A DNA stretch of 64,000 nucleotides from Rhodobacterales bacterium (GTDB lineage Bacteria; Pseudomonadota; Alphaproteobacteria; Rhizobiales; Stappiaceae): NCBI GenBank assembly GCA_008107755.1, contig VIRH01000082.1, positions 124,001 through 188,000 on the forward strand, written 5' to 3'. How positions within the stretch are numbered: the stretch's first letter is position 1; the number at the start of each line of letters is the position of its first letter. Position numbers and translations under genes: made by a program. Of the stretch, positions 62,973 through 64,000 are shown piece after piece. The notes beneath the pieces were generated by a model. That model was not told the DNA's origin. It ran no database searches and saw only the letters and a list, made by a program, of their open reading frames with translations.

Positions 62973-64000
62973 ATGTTTTCCCGCTTCTTTATCTACCGGC
63001 CGAAGTTCGCGCTGGTTATTTCGATCGTCATTACCATCGCCGGAGCGCTCGGCTACATTTCGCTGCCGGTCGAGCAGTTTCCCAACATCACGCCGCCCGT
63101 CGTGAACGTCACTGCAAGCTATACCGGCGCCAACGCCGAAGTGCTTGAGGAGACCGTCGCCGCTCCGATCGAGGAGCAGGTCAACGGCGTCGACAACATG
63201 ATCTACATGCAGTCGACAAGCAATGACACGGGCAACTATTCGCTGAACGTGACCTTCGATGTCGGAACCGATCCCGATATCGCAACCGTCAACACCCAGA
63301 ACCGTGTCAGTCAGGCAACCAGCCAGTTGCCGAGCGTGGTGACCTCGAATGGTGTGACTGTTCAGAAGGCCAGCACGAACATGTTGCTGGTGATCACGCT
63401 CTATTCGCCGAACGGTACCTACGATCCAGTGTTTCTGTCGAACTACGCGTCGATCAACCTCAAGGACGCGCTCGCACGCGTCCCGGGCGTCGGCAATGCG
63501 GATGTGATGACGGATTTCGCCTATGGCATGCGAATCTGGCTGGATCCAGACCGGCTTGTCAGCCTCGGCATGACGCCTTCGGACTTCATCTCGGCGGTCG
63601 AGGACCAGAACATCCAGGTCGCAGCCGGCCAGATCGGTGCGCCGCCCGTGCCGTCCGGACAGCAGTTTCAATATACGATCAAGGCCAAGGGCCGCCTGAC
63701 GAGCGTCCAGGAGTTCAAGGACATCATTCTGAGGACCGGCTCGGATGGAGCCGTTGTCCGGATCGGCGACGTCGCCCGGGTGGATCTGGGTGCGCAGTAT
63801 TATTCAGCTTCCGGTGAATACAACAGCAAGCCGGCTACGGTTCTTGCGATCTATCAGGCGCCTGGGGCCAACGCTCTGCAGGTGTCCGAAGCCGTTCTGG
63901 AGCGGCTCGACAGCCTGTCGGAGAATTTCCCCTCCGACATGGAATACGGTGTTCCATTCAACACGACGGACTTCGTGTCCCAGTCATTGAAAGACGTGAT
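62973..64000 (+). CDS. RND efflux pump inner-membrane transporter, 3' end beyond window
   Basis: First 342 residues of an HAE1-type RND transporter (full family length about 1,040). N-terminal helix MFSRFFIYRPKFALVISIV, then the porter-domain motifs GYISLPVEQFPNITPPVVNVTASYTGANAEVLEETVAAPIEEQVNG and VNTQNRVSQATSQLP, and AIYQAPGANALQVSEAV. Pairs with the adaptor directly upstream. Cut by the right edge. Confidence 0.93.
   Translation, partial: MFSRFFIYRPKFALVISIVITIAGALGYISLPVEQFPNITPPVVNVTASYTGANAEVLEETVAAPIEEQVNGVDNMIYMQSTSNDTGNYSLNVTFDVGTDPDIATVNTQNRVSQATSQLPSVVTSNGVTVQKASTNMLLVITLYSPNGTYDPVFLSNYASINLKDALARVPGVGNADVMTDFAYGMRIWLDPDRLVSLGMTPSDFISAVEDQNIQVAAGQIGAPPVPSGQQFQYTIKAKGRLTSVQEFKDIILRTGSDGAVVRIGDVARVDLGAQYYSASGEYNSKPATVLAIYQAPGANALQVSEAVLERLDSLSENFPSDMEYGVPFNTTDFVSQSLKDV

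Overview
The window looks like chromosome of an alphaproteobacterium of the order Hyphomicrobiales (Rhizobiales). The reasons are the rhizobial-type flagellar set (motC, motE, flaF, flbT, an FtcR/Rem-type regulator, a DUF1217 protein, no fliD or fliS), the ppiD-trpD-trpC-moaC-moeA block, the tpiA-secG-pyrG order and the high GC content. A form II (BMS-type) carbon monoxide dehydrogenase-like operon beside the flagellar genes would fit a marine Stappiaceae-like organism (Stappia/Roseibium/Labrenzia), but that placement is inference.

Layout. 1-5,100: an accessory catabolic patch with an acyl-CoA ligase (cut by the window edge), an arylformamidase-like hydrolase, a class II fumarase and a fumarylacetoacetate-hydrolase-family protein. 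5,270-6,180: a glycine-rich exported protein and a PilZ protein. 6,300-42,460: one large flagellar cluster of about 36 kb. It holds flgBC-fliE-flgGAI, motE-flgH-fliLP, flagellin, fliF-fliH-like-motBC-fliK-transglycosylase, flgEKL-flaF-flbT-flgD-fliQ, flhA-fliR-fliJ-like, flgJ-flgN-like-orphan, a leftward block motA-fliM-DUF6468-like-fliN-fliG-flhB-orphan, a rightward DUF1217-flgF-orphan-fliI block, and the regulator ftcR/rem. 42,680-46,730: a membrane histidine kinase and a REC-DUF3369-GGDEF(degenerate)-EAL response regulator. 46,840-51,910: coxG, coxS, coxL, coxM. 51,949-57,519 (leftward): moeA, moaC, trpC, trpD, ppiD. 57,749-60,765: tpiA, secG, pyrG. The right end has a VOC-family protein and an RND efflux adaptor plus pump (pump cut by the edge).

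How it fits together. Basal body, hook, export apparatus, motor, filament and transcriptional regulator of one flagellum lie together, without chemotaxis genes. FlaF/FlbT suggest post-transcriptional control of flagellin. A PilZ protein on one flank and an EAL-domain regulator on the other suggest a cyclic-di-GMP link to motility.

The most noteworthy unannotated structure is a 17-bp element, consensus AGCYTCGCRCAAGNTYG. It sits once upstream of each of nine flagellar transcription units, usually 45-57 nt before the start codon. It is the best candidate for the cluster's common promoter or FtcR/Rem operator, and a weaker copy precedes ftcR itself. Two of these units (flagellin and flgJ) have unusually long leaders with clear inverted repeats; in flgJ the Shine-Dalgarno sequence lies inside a hairpin. 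I see no CRISPR array, prophage, insertion sequence, tRNA or rRNA.
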